Positions 36,486 to 48,821 of a DNA stretch of 64,000 nt are shown piece after piece. Position 1 is the first letter of the stretch; every line of letters starts with the position of its first letter. Where the stretch lies: contig CM049317.1 in assembly GCA_026874595.1 (NCBI GenBank), positions 24,260,401 through 24,324,400 on the forward strand, read 5' to 3'. Both the position numbers and the translations under genes were made by a program. Origin of the DNA: Sipunculus nudus. Taxonomy: Eukaryota; Annelida; Sipuncula; Golfingiida; Sipunculidae. The notes under the pieces were generated by a model. It did no database searches, was not told where the DNA came from, and saw only the letters and a program-made list of their open reading frames with translations.

Positions 36486-36859
36486 AGCACTGATTATTGC
36501 CTCCGCCAAGAGATTATGCGTTCAATCCCGTTCGTGTGTGTGTCTGTGTTTGTTTACAACATAAGTCCCGCAATCAAGATCGGAATCACGATATTTTTGA
36601 TTGATAAGATTTTGGTGTGGGTGCGGCTCATGATCCGGATCCAGGTAGGACATCACGGATATTCACAACGTGCAGTCACGTATGCCCGATTGAACATGGC
36701 AATAAAGGCCAAATAGGTGAATGCAATTACATGTTAGGAAACAAATGCACCAATGAACCTGGGAATATGGACCAGTAAGTGAATGAAAACACAGGTTTCT
36801 GAGTACCAATCATTAAGGACCGCCCACTTTGAGGGGGCCTGCAATTCTGAGAATGCATA
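36486..36859 (+). mobile_element. Dispersed GGCGGAGG-type repeat, copy C (right arm)
   Basis: Mirror of 9449-9822, with several substitutions (for example in the GTCTGTG core) since this is the diverged outer zone. Confidence 0.7.
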
Positions 36860-36877
36860 TTTCTAGTTTTTTTTTAT

Positions 36878-37569
36878 GGCACTAATTATTCATATTTATT
36901 TTATCATATCCTTGTATCAACAGGCTTGGGATATCAAGCCTGCCATCAAAACCGATACAGGACGTAAACGCCCATGTTGTTGTGTTTATGTATAGTGGTA
37001 ATCCTATAAATAACAATACTCTTATGAAGTTGGATTAAACCATAGCATGTCCGATTGGATCTCTTGAAGTCTCGACTCTACGATGATTCAGCTCTTTAAT
37101 AATGGGTATTTTGGAAAGGTCGTCTCCACCTACTGATGTTTATTTATATTCGATAAAACAATTATTGTGAAAATACTGTGAACATATAAGCGATTCAGGC
37201 TGTATGTAATGCATTATATAACGTTATTTTATGATATCCCAGTATCAAAAGACCTTGCTTGTCTCGCCTATGTTCGAAACTGATATGATTTAATAACGGC
37301 AGTGTTGCAGTGTTTATGTATAGCGGTAATCCTGTGGACGACAATACTCTAATCACAACAAACCCATCTAGCGTATATATAAGCGATTTAGGGCTAGGTG
37401 TAATGCTTTATATAAAAGTTGTTTTATCCCAGTATCAATAGACCCTGGATCGCTGGCCTATGTTCAAAACTGATATTATTAAATATTGTTAATGTTGCTG
37501 TATTTATGTTTGGCGGTAATCCTGTAGACGACAATACTATAATCACAGCAAGCCCATTTATGACAGATA
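36878..37569. repeat. Diverged ~190-bp tandem family, three units (right arm)
   Basis: Mirror copy of 8740-9430, with a few substitutions relative to the left arm. Confidence 0.75.
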
Positions 37570-37612
37570 CGCTGCGGTCCCTTGAAACATTGCCCGGTCC
37601 CTTCCTTTACTA

Positions 37613-38090
37613 ACAATTTCATTATTAAGTCATTCACAGTTTATAACCTTGTTATTTATAAGTTGAGAATATTAATGAACAGTTGCGTGATTTAATTCGT
37701 TAAGACAGCATCCGATTATAGACCCCTGACATTCTCTCCCACATATAATTCTCATTAATTTTAATTAAATAAATATTTAAAAACCAAACAAATATTTAAT
37801 AAAAAAAATTATATATTAAGTTATATTATATATATATATATATAAATTAAATGCCCAATTTAAGAATTTAGTTTTCATAATACGCATCAACCCCAACCCA
37901 GTCTTGGGCTCCCCCACTCCCCTACTAGTATTTCTTGATCCGCCACTGTATATATGGCACATCATTGATGGTTAATTGAATGAAGCTGACAGTGAGCTCA
38001 CGATATTATTATCCAGTTGTCAGTATTACCCAGGTAATCATAAGACATTAGACCAAGACAGTAGATCAAATCTCTTTGGTTGTATCTATA
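37613..38090. other. Unique flank with (TA)n at 37828-37845 and a hAT-like end
   Basis: Immediately outside the right arm. AT-rich, with no gene. It includes the terminus described at 37908-37948. Confidence 0.6.
37908..37948 (-). mobile_element. Solo CAGTGGCGGATC terminus
   Basis: On the minus strand it reads CAGTGGCGGATCAAG followed by a G-rich stretch. The same start, CAGTGGCGGATCCAG plus G/C runs, occurs at 62102. CAGTGGCGG-type ends are typical of hAT-family transposons. The opposite end was not found. Confidence 0.5.
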
Positions 38091-38572
38091 AGTGATGTAG
38101 GACTCGAGTCCGGACATGGATTCAAGTCCATTTTTTTTTAGGTACTTGGATTCGACGGTCCTGGACTCCAGGATTCCGGCTGGGTCCATTCCGAGTCTAG
38201 CAGAAAAAATATGTGTCACGTTAAGCATGAAATTCAATTTAGAAAACCTACCATAAGGATTTACATGCGCTATCTAAAGACATAATTTTGATTTTTTATA
38301 TTTTATATTTTTATACTAGGAACTCAGCCCCCTGCATTTAATATTAAATTTTATTCAGTATTATTGTAAAATACTTGTGTAAACTTACTTATAAAACACA
38401 TGATGAACGCAAATACGAATTTAACTAAAAACATTTTGGACTCGGAGTCGGACTTGGACTCGAGTTTCTAAAGAGTCGGAATTGAATAGGCGGACTTTGA
38501 CTCGAACCCAAAGGACTCGGACTTGGACTTGGACTCGATTGAATAGGATTTTGTAAATTCGATTACATCACT
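38091..38572 (+). mobile_element. ACTCGG-array element, copy 2
   Basis: Starts AGTGATGTAGGACTCGAG and ends TTCGATTACATCACT, giving a perfect 9-bp terminal inverted repeat (AGTGATGTA). GGACTCGG/GGACTTGG blocks sit at 38097-38205 and 38437-38540 around an AT-rich middle. This is the clearest copy for defining the element's ends. It carries no coding capacity. Confidence 0.75.
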
Positions 38573-38574
38573 GG

Positions 38575-41140
38575 CATCTAAACTTTTAGGTTCTTGAAGA
38601 TTTAAATCGTTTCAGGAATCCATCCCTTTAACTACTACGTCACGTCTTGCCCTGTAAGACTGCCTGTGTTCAACTCCAAATCCTGTCTCTGATTTAGTCA
38701 AAGGTTCGTCTCAGTTAAAGTCCTCGATTCGAGTCGGGTGCCATTAAAGACTTGTAAAATCCTGAAGTCTAGAAGGCCTAATGATAACAAACGATTCTTC
38801 TTGCACGGTTTCATCCATACTAGTTCAAAAGACGGTGCCACCGAGAGGTAATGGACCTAAAAAAACGAATTCATCTATCAAAAGATTGTTTCGAAGTATG
38901 GTCTGGTTCCAAAAGGAGAACGTGCATCAACTAAATCGAAATCGGCTGGCATACTGCTTTGACAATTATTATGGCATGACTTCAGTTTCAAGGCAACTAC
39001 AGAAGAGATAGTTCTACTGCTTATTTAATTGATGGGTACATTACAACCTTACTTGGGTGCCCTTCAACTGTATGCCAGGTACAGATATTCCGTATCACAA
39101 TTAGAATTTCCACAAGTACACTTATAGAAGCATTTTCTGGTTGCATAAACAACAGCTATATCCATTACGTGCTTGTTTTTTTTTAATTTTATTAGTTCAT
39201 ATCCTCTAGTTAACCTTGTATATAAAATATAAGTTATTGTAGTTCATATTTAACGCTATTTTTAAAACCTGGTTTGGCAGTAAGGATGAGTGGTTACGGT
39301 ATAATACGTTACGTCGTCAGTTTCCACGGATTTTTTTTTCGTTTTCAAGTGCTTTTATATGAGCCATGACGTAGCTGATCCCGAGATGCTCATGTGTGGG
39401 TAAACAACAGATTACTTGTGTCCGACGCACAGACATAGTACACCCTTGCAATATTTGGCCCGTTGAGAACCTGGGACCCAAAGAGGTTTGGTGAAGGGAT
39501 CATTTCTAAGATCTCAAGCGTTACGTGACAGCTTTGTATGTTAGTAAACCTTTACCAAACTAGATTAATCTTCTTTAGTTTGCTTTTATTGACAAAACGT
39601 TTTACTTCCGGTTTTTGTGTTATCGAGCTCTTGCTACCATGATGGCCTTGTGTTGTCACGTGACATGTCTATCCAGTACGCTCGAGACTTGCTTTAAGAC
39701 TAAATAAGTAGCGCGTCAGTTTGACGTCACGTGTATTCATGGGTAAGAGGTTGGTTATTTATATTAACAACATCCTATGCTTTACTCACATAATCCCTGT
39801 TTACAGATATTTACAGGGGAATATGCCATATATCCGGATCGATGCTTTGGCAAGGCCAAGCTCCGAATGTACTTTTGATAGTCAGTTAACTGGAAATTCT
39901 AATATCTAAACATTTAATATCAATGGGTGCGCTGGACTTGACGTTGCGTGTATCATAACGTAATATTTTTTTTTTGCTATTTATCTCTATTTTTCACATT
40001 TTTTTCCAATTTGGGCCTAATATTTAAACATTTGCATATCTGTCACTTGTTTATGCGCTGGGGCGGTGCTACCAGATTTCCCAAACTCGGGTGTCTGGGC
40101 GCCATCTTTTCCTTTTTAGCTTAAATCAGGGTCCGGTATATTCATGTGCTTATTTATAATATTGGAAAACTAAAACAAACTTATATGCATATTTTAAACA
40201 ATATAATGAACCATGACGCCAGTTCCATTCCATGTAAGCAATACGAATATCAAGAATATTTCATCTGGTTCTAACTACCTGTACGTTAAATCTACATTTC
40301 ACTTGGCTTCACCATATAGGATAGCTCCATTTCGGTTGTCTGACATTAGTCTCCGACCAGCCAGCGTCCTGGGTTAGAGAGCCCTTACATGACTCAAGAG
40401 CCGAATAATGCATGTTTTATTAATTTCTACCCGCATTAATACAAGCATGGCTCGCACAAGTTAATAGATGATAACGAACACGTACGGGATACAGGTATAC
40501 ACGTTTCCATAGAAATGGATTTTAAGTTTTGGTTGTGAGTTCACATGTATTCTTTTGTGTTCATTTATCACTTGTAGTCTAATGTTAAGATCATCGGCTG
40601 TTTAAGACGATATCAGTCCAACAGGATGGATGCCCATTGTAGTACATTCACCTGTATGGTTTGTATAACGACTCAGGTTAAGCCTACCAGCCAAATATAA
40701 GTGTCTATACTGGGTCGTGTATTCACGGCTACTTATAGGAGAGTTGTTATATGTGAGTGTGTTTGTTTGCGGGGGAGGCTTCAGAGAATGTAACTTGCAA
40801 GGGACGGTCCAATCCTCTAAAATAACACAGATTACCAACTGAGCCAACGCAGTAGTTGAAGGGAAGACATTTATAGAAGAGTATTTATCCGTAAATCTTT
40901 TTGAGAAAATGCATAATGTTTCATACGAAAACAATATTGCCACATGTACAATTAAATATTTATCTGTTCTGTCAGAGATATTTCCAAAATGTCACTTACA
41001 AATGTAATCAGAAATTGACATTTATGAAATATATTCGGGCGACTGGTTATGTCTATATAAGCAATATGGGTGAATTAAAATTAGACATCTGAAATAACAT
41101 GCAACTGGTGTCAATTGAATAGAAATCCACGAAAAATTAA
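38575..41140. other. No supported gene
   Basis: AT-rich sequence. Small ORFs (38781-39011 and 39721-39909 plus, 40602-40943 minus) lack recognisable domains or flanking splice sites. Confidence 0.5.
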
Positions 41141-41146
41141 GAAGTC

Positions 41147-41149
41147 ATG

Positions 41150-41181
<32 letters not shown>

Positions 41182-41196
41182 GATGACGATGATTAT
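41147..41196. repeat. (GAT)n microsatellite
   Basis: About 15 GAT/GAC units. Confidence 0.9.
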
Positions 41197-41831
41197 GATC
41201 AGAAGGTTTTTGTAGACAGCCAACATTAGCTGAAGAAGTTGTATAAAAAGAGACGCGTCTCGGACGCTCCATACACTAAATTGGGTCACGCATTTAACAA
41301 CACAATATTGCTTATTTACGCATCATGTGCCCTTCCTGTCCGTCCAGTATTTTCCATGACTTGTATTTATCTAACTTATCTGTCCCGTAAATGTTACAGC
41401 AGGAAGGAGTGTATCGGGAATCTATATTTCACCAGCATGCCTAAGCCGTCGTCATATAACACAGTTTGACCTTGATTAAAAATAGCACCATGAATAATTG
41501 ATTAAAACCTTCAGGAAAATGCACAACATTGTACTATTAATTCAGAAAAGATGCATCTCAAACGTCATCTGAAGTTATGGCATAGTTTTCAAATAAACAT
41601 CAATCACGTAACAAATTAGACTCCAACAGTGCTGTGCTGATGTATAAAGTGGCGGTATCGCGTCTAAGGTTGCTAGTAATCGATCTGTGAACGTGAGACG
41701 GGTCGTCAGTTCACTTAGCGACAGCCGTATATACAGTATTAGAAAGCCTATGTACTGTGATACACCGAATAACGTGTCAGCAATCGAATAAGGAATTAAG
41801 GAAATGCTAAAACATCAAAATTTATATATAT

Positions 41832-42092
41832 ATCTCAAAGTCGGGAGGTCGTAAGTTCAAATCTCAGTCGAGGAGCGGTGAGATTTTTCCCGGTTGGTCC
41901 CAACCAAGGATGAGCGCTCTGCAGGCTTAATGAGAAGGCTGTGCCCAACTACCGTGTATCACGCACAAACGAGTGCATGCGTCTTTAAGAGGTGCCCTGG
42001 TGTAATAACCCAGCAATGTGGCTGATTACAAATCCTTTACCTGCAGGTGCAGTAGACACCGGGCCTTGGTGACACCGGGATATAAAACAAAA
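41832..42092 (+). mobile_element. tRNA-derived SINE, family S1, 5'-truncated copy
   Basis: Shares its whole body with the minus-strand copy at 46705-46995: AAATCTCAG then CGAGGAGCGGTGAGATTTT, GCGCTCTGCAGGCTTAAT, AACNNCCGTGTATCAC, CACAAA with GAGTGC and GTCTTT, and an end GGTGACACCGGGATA plus a short A-rich tail. Box B (GTTCAAATCTC) is present; box A is lost or degenerate here. Confidence 0.8.
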
Positions 42093-42099
42093 TGATAGG

Positions 42100-43110
42100 A
42101 AACAAGTGCTGCGCCCTGTCACTAAGTCCTAAACCGAAATGGAACTCTGCAAATGTAAATACCTAGCTCAAGAATTAGATGAGTCCATAAAAAAATGGAG
42201 GCATGTACCTCCACCAAAAAAATAAACAATTTTAGTTTCATTCTTTCATCATGTTTGACTTCCCCAAATACTATAGTCTATTATGTGGTATTTGTTTTCT
42301 TTTTTTTTTTATTTTTGTTCAGATTATCTTGATGTATATCTGTATAAAGCCCTACGTCAAAGAGACTTAGAGTTAATTGGTCAATAGAAATACAATAATA
42401 AAGCCAATTATACAGAGCGGGTAGTTAATAATGTCCATATGAAATATCCAGTTGCGTACCTCATCAATAAGGCTCATTACAATATCTGCTTCCCCGACGC
42501 CCAGTAAAGCTGTGCAGAACATAAAAGAGGCATTTATTCAAATAAAAACACCAAATGGAACAATAACTGCACACGCAACAACGAAAAAAGAACACTGATT
42601 AGATGCCTGAACACTGAAAGAAAAGGACAATAAACCTTAATTATAAATAATCCGAAACGCTTTATAGGGACGTAAACCCAAATTACCTACACTGTTTGAC
42701 CAAGGTACGCTGATACAGACCGTAATGATCGTGTTTTATTTAGCTTACAAGAATTGTTGCCAATTGCTTTCTTAAAAAGAGAGGGAATAAAGTGAAGCTT
42801 CCAGTAGTGTAGTTGGTATGAAAGCTCCGGCAATCCGTGATGGCCAATAAAGAATGTTTGATGGTAGATGGTAGTAAATACTTGTCGTTGTAGATATATA
42901 GCTGATGTTTTATAGTGCTGCAAACACAGGGTTGTTTCTTCTTGAAGGTCTTACCCTACACTTCTTTACTCCCGTGTGTGATATTAATGTGACATGTGGT
43001 ATAGATAAACTGTTTTCGTCCGCAGAAACTACCCCTGGTGCAGGATTAGCCAAAATTTCTGTCTGCTCCGATTTAAATATAGAAATATATAAATAAACTA
43101 GTGAATATGT
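42100..43110. other. No supported gene
   Basis: AT-rich, with short ORFs without context. Confidence 0.5.
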
Positions 43111-43119
43111 TATTTTTTG

Positions 43120-43121
<2 letters not shown>

Positions 43122-43178
<57 letters not shown>
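43122..43178. repeat. (TA)n microsatellite
   Basis: Pure TA run downstream of the Penelope relic. Confidence 0.95.
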
Positions 43179-43181
<3 letters not shown>

Positions 43182-43385
43182 ACTTTTATATGATTGCCTT
43201 CAAACTCTGGCGAACGAAGGGCAAATCTTTGTCTTGCAATTATCTTCAAATTATAATGAATCATATTGATCTAACAATTTTTAATATTATTTTACATTAA
43301 TATGTCATCTAAACCATCTTTGCGCCCCACTGACTGAAGGTATAACTTCTGACTCACTCCTAATTAATTGACCCCTCTAAAACTC

Positions 43386-43780
43386 TATTTCAGTAAATAT
43401 CTATCAGTACCAAATGGCGACAGGTGGATACAATTTTGGAACGTTTGTTCAGCAAGTTCTTTTGTTTAGAGCTTGTAGGATTACCAGTTTCTTGGCCAAA
43501 CACAAGTAGCACTGATGTGGAGAGGTCATGGATGAGTTTGATAGACCCTGTGAAGGTGCAACTTTGTTGCCTGTGTCTCAGGGTCAATATATGTTTCTCG
43601 AGCTCTGTTCCCTTTGAGCGAGTCCTGTGTTTAAATGATCTGTTGTGGTTGTAGAACCTTTGCCTCCGGTCATGCCAAGTCACGTATTACCTGTGCTATT
43701 TTTGTGCACGTCGGCTTGTTATTCAATGGATGATTTGCCAGGCATTTCCCATTGAGAGGGCAATCAAATTTGGCACGGCA

Positions 43781-43787
<7 letters not shown>
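43386..43787 (-). pseudogene. Penelope-like retroelement fragment, GIY-YIG endonuclease region
   Basis: Penelope-like elements encode a reverse transcriptase followed by a C-terminal GIY-YIG endonuclease that nicks the target. Read on the minus strand, this relic has CRAKFDCPLNGKCL (43740-43785), the CPLNGxC linker typical of these elements, then a remnant GMTGG of the YIG segment, then RFYNHNRSFKHRTR and GTELEKHI (43600-43670), and finally LNKRSKIVSTCRH (43400-43440), the conserved end of the domain. The two parts lie in different frames, separated by a stop and a frameshift near 43680, and the YIG tyrosine is lost, so it cannot be active. The reverse transcriptase, expected above 43790, is absent; a (TA)n tract sits there instead. 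Confidence 0.8.
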
Positions 43788-43843
<56 letters not shown>

Positions 43844-43848
43844 TATAT
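43783..43848. repeat. (TA)n microsatellite at the truncated end of the Penelope relic
   Basis: Pure TA run directly abutting the 5' truncation of the element. Confidence 0.95.
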
Positions 43849-43859
43849 TGTATAAGTTC

Positions 43860-46700
43860 ACGAATTAAGATACCCGGCTATTATAACAATGACTTAATTT
43901 GAATCAGGTCGGTTTTCAATTTGAAGATTATAAAACTATGAGGATGATTATCATACAAAACTATTAATTTATGGGACTTTTTTTAGACAGTTTGGAAATA
44001 TACCAAACAAATCTCCTTATAAATCTTGTTAGGCTTACATACCCTCACATACCGTCCCAAACACAATTTTGCATGGTGTCCTTTTGCGGAAAGTCGGGAC
44101 CATGTTTTGTCGCAGGTAAATGTAAAGAGAGCCCCTATGTGTTACTACAAAATGTTTGTGCCTTTTTCTTCAAAGGAGATTGAAATTCTGAAATCATTGA
44201 CCAAGAGAAGACAGACGAATTTCAGCCAAGGCAAACATTGGGTCTTATTGTAATTGTAATCTATATGTCAATGTTAAATATGATTGTTTTATTGAAATGA
44301 CAAATAAGTGATATCATAAAGTAAACATTACACTTTTTCTCTTTTAACAGGTTTTCATAATTTAAATTCTTGATTTTTTTCATATATTTTATACCTGTAA
44401 TTGTACATTTTCCGAATAATACGAGCAACACACCAGCTTTCTTCATTATTTTTGCGCGTGAGTTTATCATATCAATTGGTCTGGTCCATTAATCTTTCAG
44501 CTAACTAACTTTAAACACTTAATGGTTATAAACACGCTGGTTTAAAATTGAGGTTGGATATACCTTGTAAACCCCTGCACTTATGGGTCTGATTACAATT
44601 CTTGGTGTTGTGATAAACAAAGCGAAGAAGAACTAAAACATATTGACAAGAAGTGATTTAAAGAGACAGGAAACATGTGAATCACAATTGGATCCAAAGG
44701 AAACATCCACCAAAAGTTGGATTAAGATAATTTACTATTAAAACAAGTCTCACAGTTGAAACGTATTGTTACGTCAGGGAACATTTGCTTTCGTACCCCG
44801 CAGCTGATTATGAATTATAAAAACATCTAATTTACTACGTAGAAAATAATATACACCGGGCAATAAAGGTGCTCTCATACGGAACATTAACCTCAATCTC
44901 TAAAAGTTGTGTACCGTTTAAATACCGCTGTATCCATCTTATGTTAAATGGTAATTTGAAACCTTTGTCTCACACAGGATCCAGGTAAATGAATGTTAGA
45001 TGCATTAAATGTTTGTTTTGACAATGCCATTCTCTATCTTTATATCTCACAAAACGTTCCTTCCATGCGATAGAGCTACGACTTTCAGTTTTAGTCGAAG
45101 AAAATGCATATAGGAACACAAAAAACACCACACAAGCAAAGCCTATGAAATATTACCTGTATTTAGTGTTTGTTTGATCCTTTAACTATAACATTAAATG
45201 TCTATGTCGTATCTAGTACCTAGTTTAAGTAACCAGTCAGAACAAGCAATAGTAGGTAATCGACTCTTACCTGCATTAAACGTGTCAGATAATGTCCTCA
45301 TTGAGACTATAATACAACACTCTATTAGCAGCGCGGATGTACGTCCATACACCGGAGAACGATGGGTACACAGTGATTATGGGTAGCCATCTGCGCCCGT
45401 TAGGTAGCTCGTGTGGTTGGGTACTGGTCAAACACGAAACGTATAGGGCATATATACCTGGGTTTATTGATTACCGAGGCATTGTGCGGCAGGGGACTAG
45501 AGCGCCAGCCTCGCTTGCTGTGTTTGCTCACTGAATCAGCACCTGTAGGCGGATACTGCAGAAGCATCTTGGAGAAATCGTCCTTACAGGTGTTGATGCT
45601 ACGCACGTACATGATAATTGATAGACCTTGCACTTAAACCAACAAGTTTAACACTACCTTATTTGACTATCATTAGGGCTAAATGGACCCGTCCTGTTAA
45701 CGCGCACTTGGACGGAGCTTTCCTTATGGGGACACGTTTACCTTTCCTGGTTTAACATATGGACCTTTGTACTACTACCTGTCCAGCAACATTGTAATCT
45801 TTGGACAGAGATGCAAATGCACAAACACTCTTTCCGATCTACTATAATACATGTTACTGTTGCGCTACATGGTTGCTCCAACATTATTGAATAGCTTATC
45901 GGAACAGTATACTTAGTTTATAGGAGAGTTTTCTAAAAGGCATTTTTAAAAGCTTTGCATGCATCAATAAAAACATTCAATAATGACCGTAATATAAGTG
46001 TCAGGTTATCATTTTCCAAAGGGCAGAGTTTATAGAACTTCAACATATTTCTGGCAACTCTTCTTAAACACACATATACAAATATTATGTATATACCTTT
46101 AAAAATAATAATTTATTTATGTTATTCTAATTCAAGTGATACAAGCAATGAAAATAAGTAGTCTGGTATTTCTGTATGCAGCAAACAGATATAAGATTAA
46201 TTATGGATACAAGGCAAATAAAACATAATGTAAATAACAGAAGACATTATTTTAGCCATGTTACAGAAGCTTCATGCAAGAAGCCTGTAGAGGCGATGCC
46301 ATTAATGTGATTTATACGTTTTTAAACACTTCACGGAACACACAAAGGCTGCTTTGTATTAAAGTCCAACGCTTGGCAAAAAAGTAATGAGTCTTTTGGG
46401 AAACCATAATACAGCTTCTTAATGCAATTTCTAACATAAAAGGATATTTGATACTTTATGAACCAAATAGAAATATTTAAAAACTTACCGCGTAGCAACA
46501 GTCCATGTAACATGAACACTTTCAATAGAAAGACTTGTAATCTTGGTCCCAATTAACAACAATTTATAACGATTTTTTTTTGGTGGAGGAAACCGTCTCT
46601 AATTTTTATGCTGTCTTAACTTACTCTTAGTCTGAGTATTTACATCTGCAGAGTTTCAATTCGATTTTGGACTACGTGATAGGACGGTAGCACTAGTTTC
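43860..46700. other. No supported gene
   Basis: AT-rich. Open stretches at 43971-44253 and 45198-45637 are less AT-rich but show no domain that I recognise. Confidence 0.5.
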
Positions 46701-46704
46701 CTTT

Positions 46705-46995
46705 CATATTATTTTTGTATCCTGGTGTCACCCACGCCCGGTATCTTCCGCACCTGCGGGTCCTTGGTGTGTAATAATTCCCATTGATGGTCATAACACC
46801 GCTGAACCCTCCAAAGACGCACTCTTTTGTGAGTGATACACGGCTGTTGAGTACAGCCTCCATATTAAGCCTGCAGAGCGCTTCCCCTGGGTCTGGGCCG
46901 ACCTTGAAAATCTCACCGCTCCTCGGCTGAGATTTAAGCTAATGATCAGCCCGGCTTGAGTCCTGTCCTCTACCCCTGAGCTACAGATGCCGGTC
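46705..46995 (-). mobile_element. tRNA-derived SINE, family S1, near full-length copy
   Basis: On the minus strand it starts GGACCGGCATCTGTAGCTCA and continues GGGGTAGAG, a good box A. A degenerate box B region and the same body as 41832-42092 follow. It ends GGTGACACCAGGATAC and an A-rich tail. About 290 bp with no ORF. Two copies on opposite strands 4.6 kb apart define the family. Confidence 0.8.
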
Positions 46996-46999
46996 CTTG

Positions 47000-48330
47000 T
47001 TATCAACATCGTTGTAAATGTATTTTCCAGCAAACTAAACATTTACAGATGTTTGAAGTACCGAGTTGTTTTTTAATAGTAATTAAGTATTTTTCTTTCA
47101 TCATTTTTTTAGAATAAAACATAATTCCGCAATTATTAAGTAATTTCCCCATTTCATAAATAAACACATATAATATTAAAATAATATCTCAATTACCTAT
47201 TTCATATTTTAGAAGGTTTACAAGTACAGAAAGGAAAGTCTTAACTGGACAATGCGGCTCTTCTGCTTCAATTCATCGAAACAATGAGACGCCACAGATT
47301 ACGTTTGAGGATACAAATAACTTGTCATGCTTTGGGCACGCACTGTTTTCTATACCTTGTTAGAAAAACCTCTGAGATAGATCCTACATACGGGGTTTGT
47401 ATCATTTAAAAAATATATACAAACCGAACATAATTTGACAAAGTGTTAGGAATCTGTGTGTATAATATCTGATGACGCCAGAAGAGAAAGACTCGCCGAC
47501 GATCGAACCGATGGATCAACTAATGTAATTTCTAAATGTATTTTAAAGACGCTGCCATGACTTGAATATTTTACGTTAATACTGAGATGTCATGGTGACG
47601 ACCAAGGCATCTTTCCGTGCGCTGCTTAAGGTTGTATAACGTGGATGTTACTTTGATTGCCGTTTTACGTTATTTCTGACAAATCTGATAATATTTCTTT
47701 ACTTCACTAACCTGCATAATGCAATCAGTTTAAAAGAATAAGTACATCGTCGTACACGAACAAGATTAAAAAAAAAGTTATTCACCACTTACTACTTTGT
47801 ACAACGGATGTGATACCGGACTTACTCTACGTACATGTTAATAAATTGTAGGTAAGTTAAGAAATGTTCTTATAATGTATGCAAAACATGTATCACCTGT
47901 TATACCTGCAAACTGTTAGTAAACACAGCACTTGCTCCAATGTTTACAAACAGAAAAACCATGTAATCTAAGATCGTTCATTGTTTCTGTGCGAAGGTTG
48001 ATAGGTCAATAGTTTCCAAACGGCCTTTACAAAACTCCGGTTCGTCTGACGTGCCACCAGGTGTCGTTGTGGGATGTGTATGATTTTTTTTCGGACCTCC
48101 AAAATGTTATAAACAGGATGAAATTATCAAAAAAATATCTGTCTATGTGCGGTTGGATGGATATTTTCTTGAACCTTTTTATAAAAAGATCTAGGGATTA
48201 TCTTTAGTTTATATTCGTCAGATACAGATGATCGGAATAGGCCCCTTTAATTTGTATAAACTTATTTATTTTACATGGATTATACAAATATATATAGTTA
48301 TAATAACAAATCGCAGCACTCTCCATGGCT
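47000..48330. other. No supported gene
   Basis: AT-rich, with no element or exon seen. Confidence 0.5.
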
Positions 48331-48335
48331 TTTGG

Positions 48336-48819
48336 TAAAGGCCCCTTTACACAGGGCTGCCTCCTTTGTGCAACCGTTGAGCAGCTAAAAAATTACCAGG
48401 ACGCGTAATGGTCGCCTTACCCCAGAAAATCCTGTTTTTGTGTAATTGCTCGAAAACTGTTTCAGCCATACATGTGCCTCCCTTGAGCCTCCCAAAATGC
48501 AGCACTAGAGCATTTTCTTGCTTGCTTCCCCTCTGCGATCATTCTACAACGACGGCAATGTTCGGCCTCGCTTCTGCCTCTTTTGAACCACCTTCGAACA
48601 ATCAGCCACCTCGGCGACCTTTGTGCGATTGTTTTGAACATGTTCAAAAACTGACGGCGACCATGGCGTCCGAGGCGATGTCTGAAACTCTTGTGTACCA
48701 CCTTTGAACGACCTAGGCAACCATTCTGCCTTCTTTGAGCCTCCTGGTAAATACCTGGTAAATGTTGTGGTCGTTGTGTGAAGGCATAAAGGTTGCTATT
48801 CTGTGTAAAGGCCCCTTAA
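48336..48819. mobile_element. MITE-like element with GGCCTTTACACAG-type inverted ends
   Basis: Left end GGCCCCTTTACACAG (48340-48354) and right end, read inward, GGGGCCTTTACACAG match at 13 of 15 positions. The ~480-bp interior is GC-richer than its surroundings. The overlapping ORFs at 48408-48707 and 48462-48701 show no domain. TTAA at the right edge and GTAA at the left suggest a TTAA-like target, but this is uncertain. Confidence 0.65.
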
Positions 48820-48821
48820 CC

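Larger units (their letters stand above)
23424..37612 (-). repeat. Right arm of giant inverted repeat (palindrome)
   Basis: About 14.19 kb, the reverse complement of 8697-22880. Homology starts at CCATATAATC (23424) and ends at CCTTTACTA (37612). Predicted reading frames in the inner part have exact mirror copies (for example 33641-34045 with 12266-12670 and 25492-25758 with 20548-20814). Frames in the outer part differ by amino-acid changes. Poly-G at 25990-26012 is 23 long against 20 in the left arm. Confidence 0.98.

Noticed and set aside
48408-48707. Overlapping 99- and 79-codon ORFs on opposite strands
   Set aside because: Both lie inside the MITE-like element, have no domains, and reflect its higher GC content.
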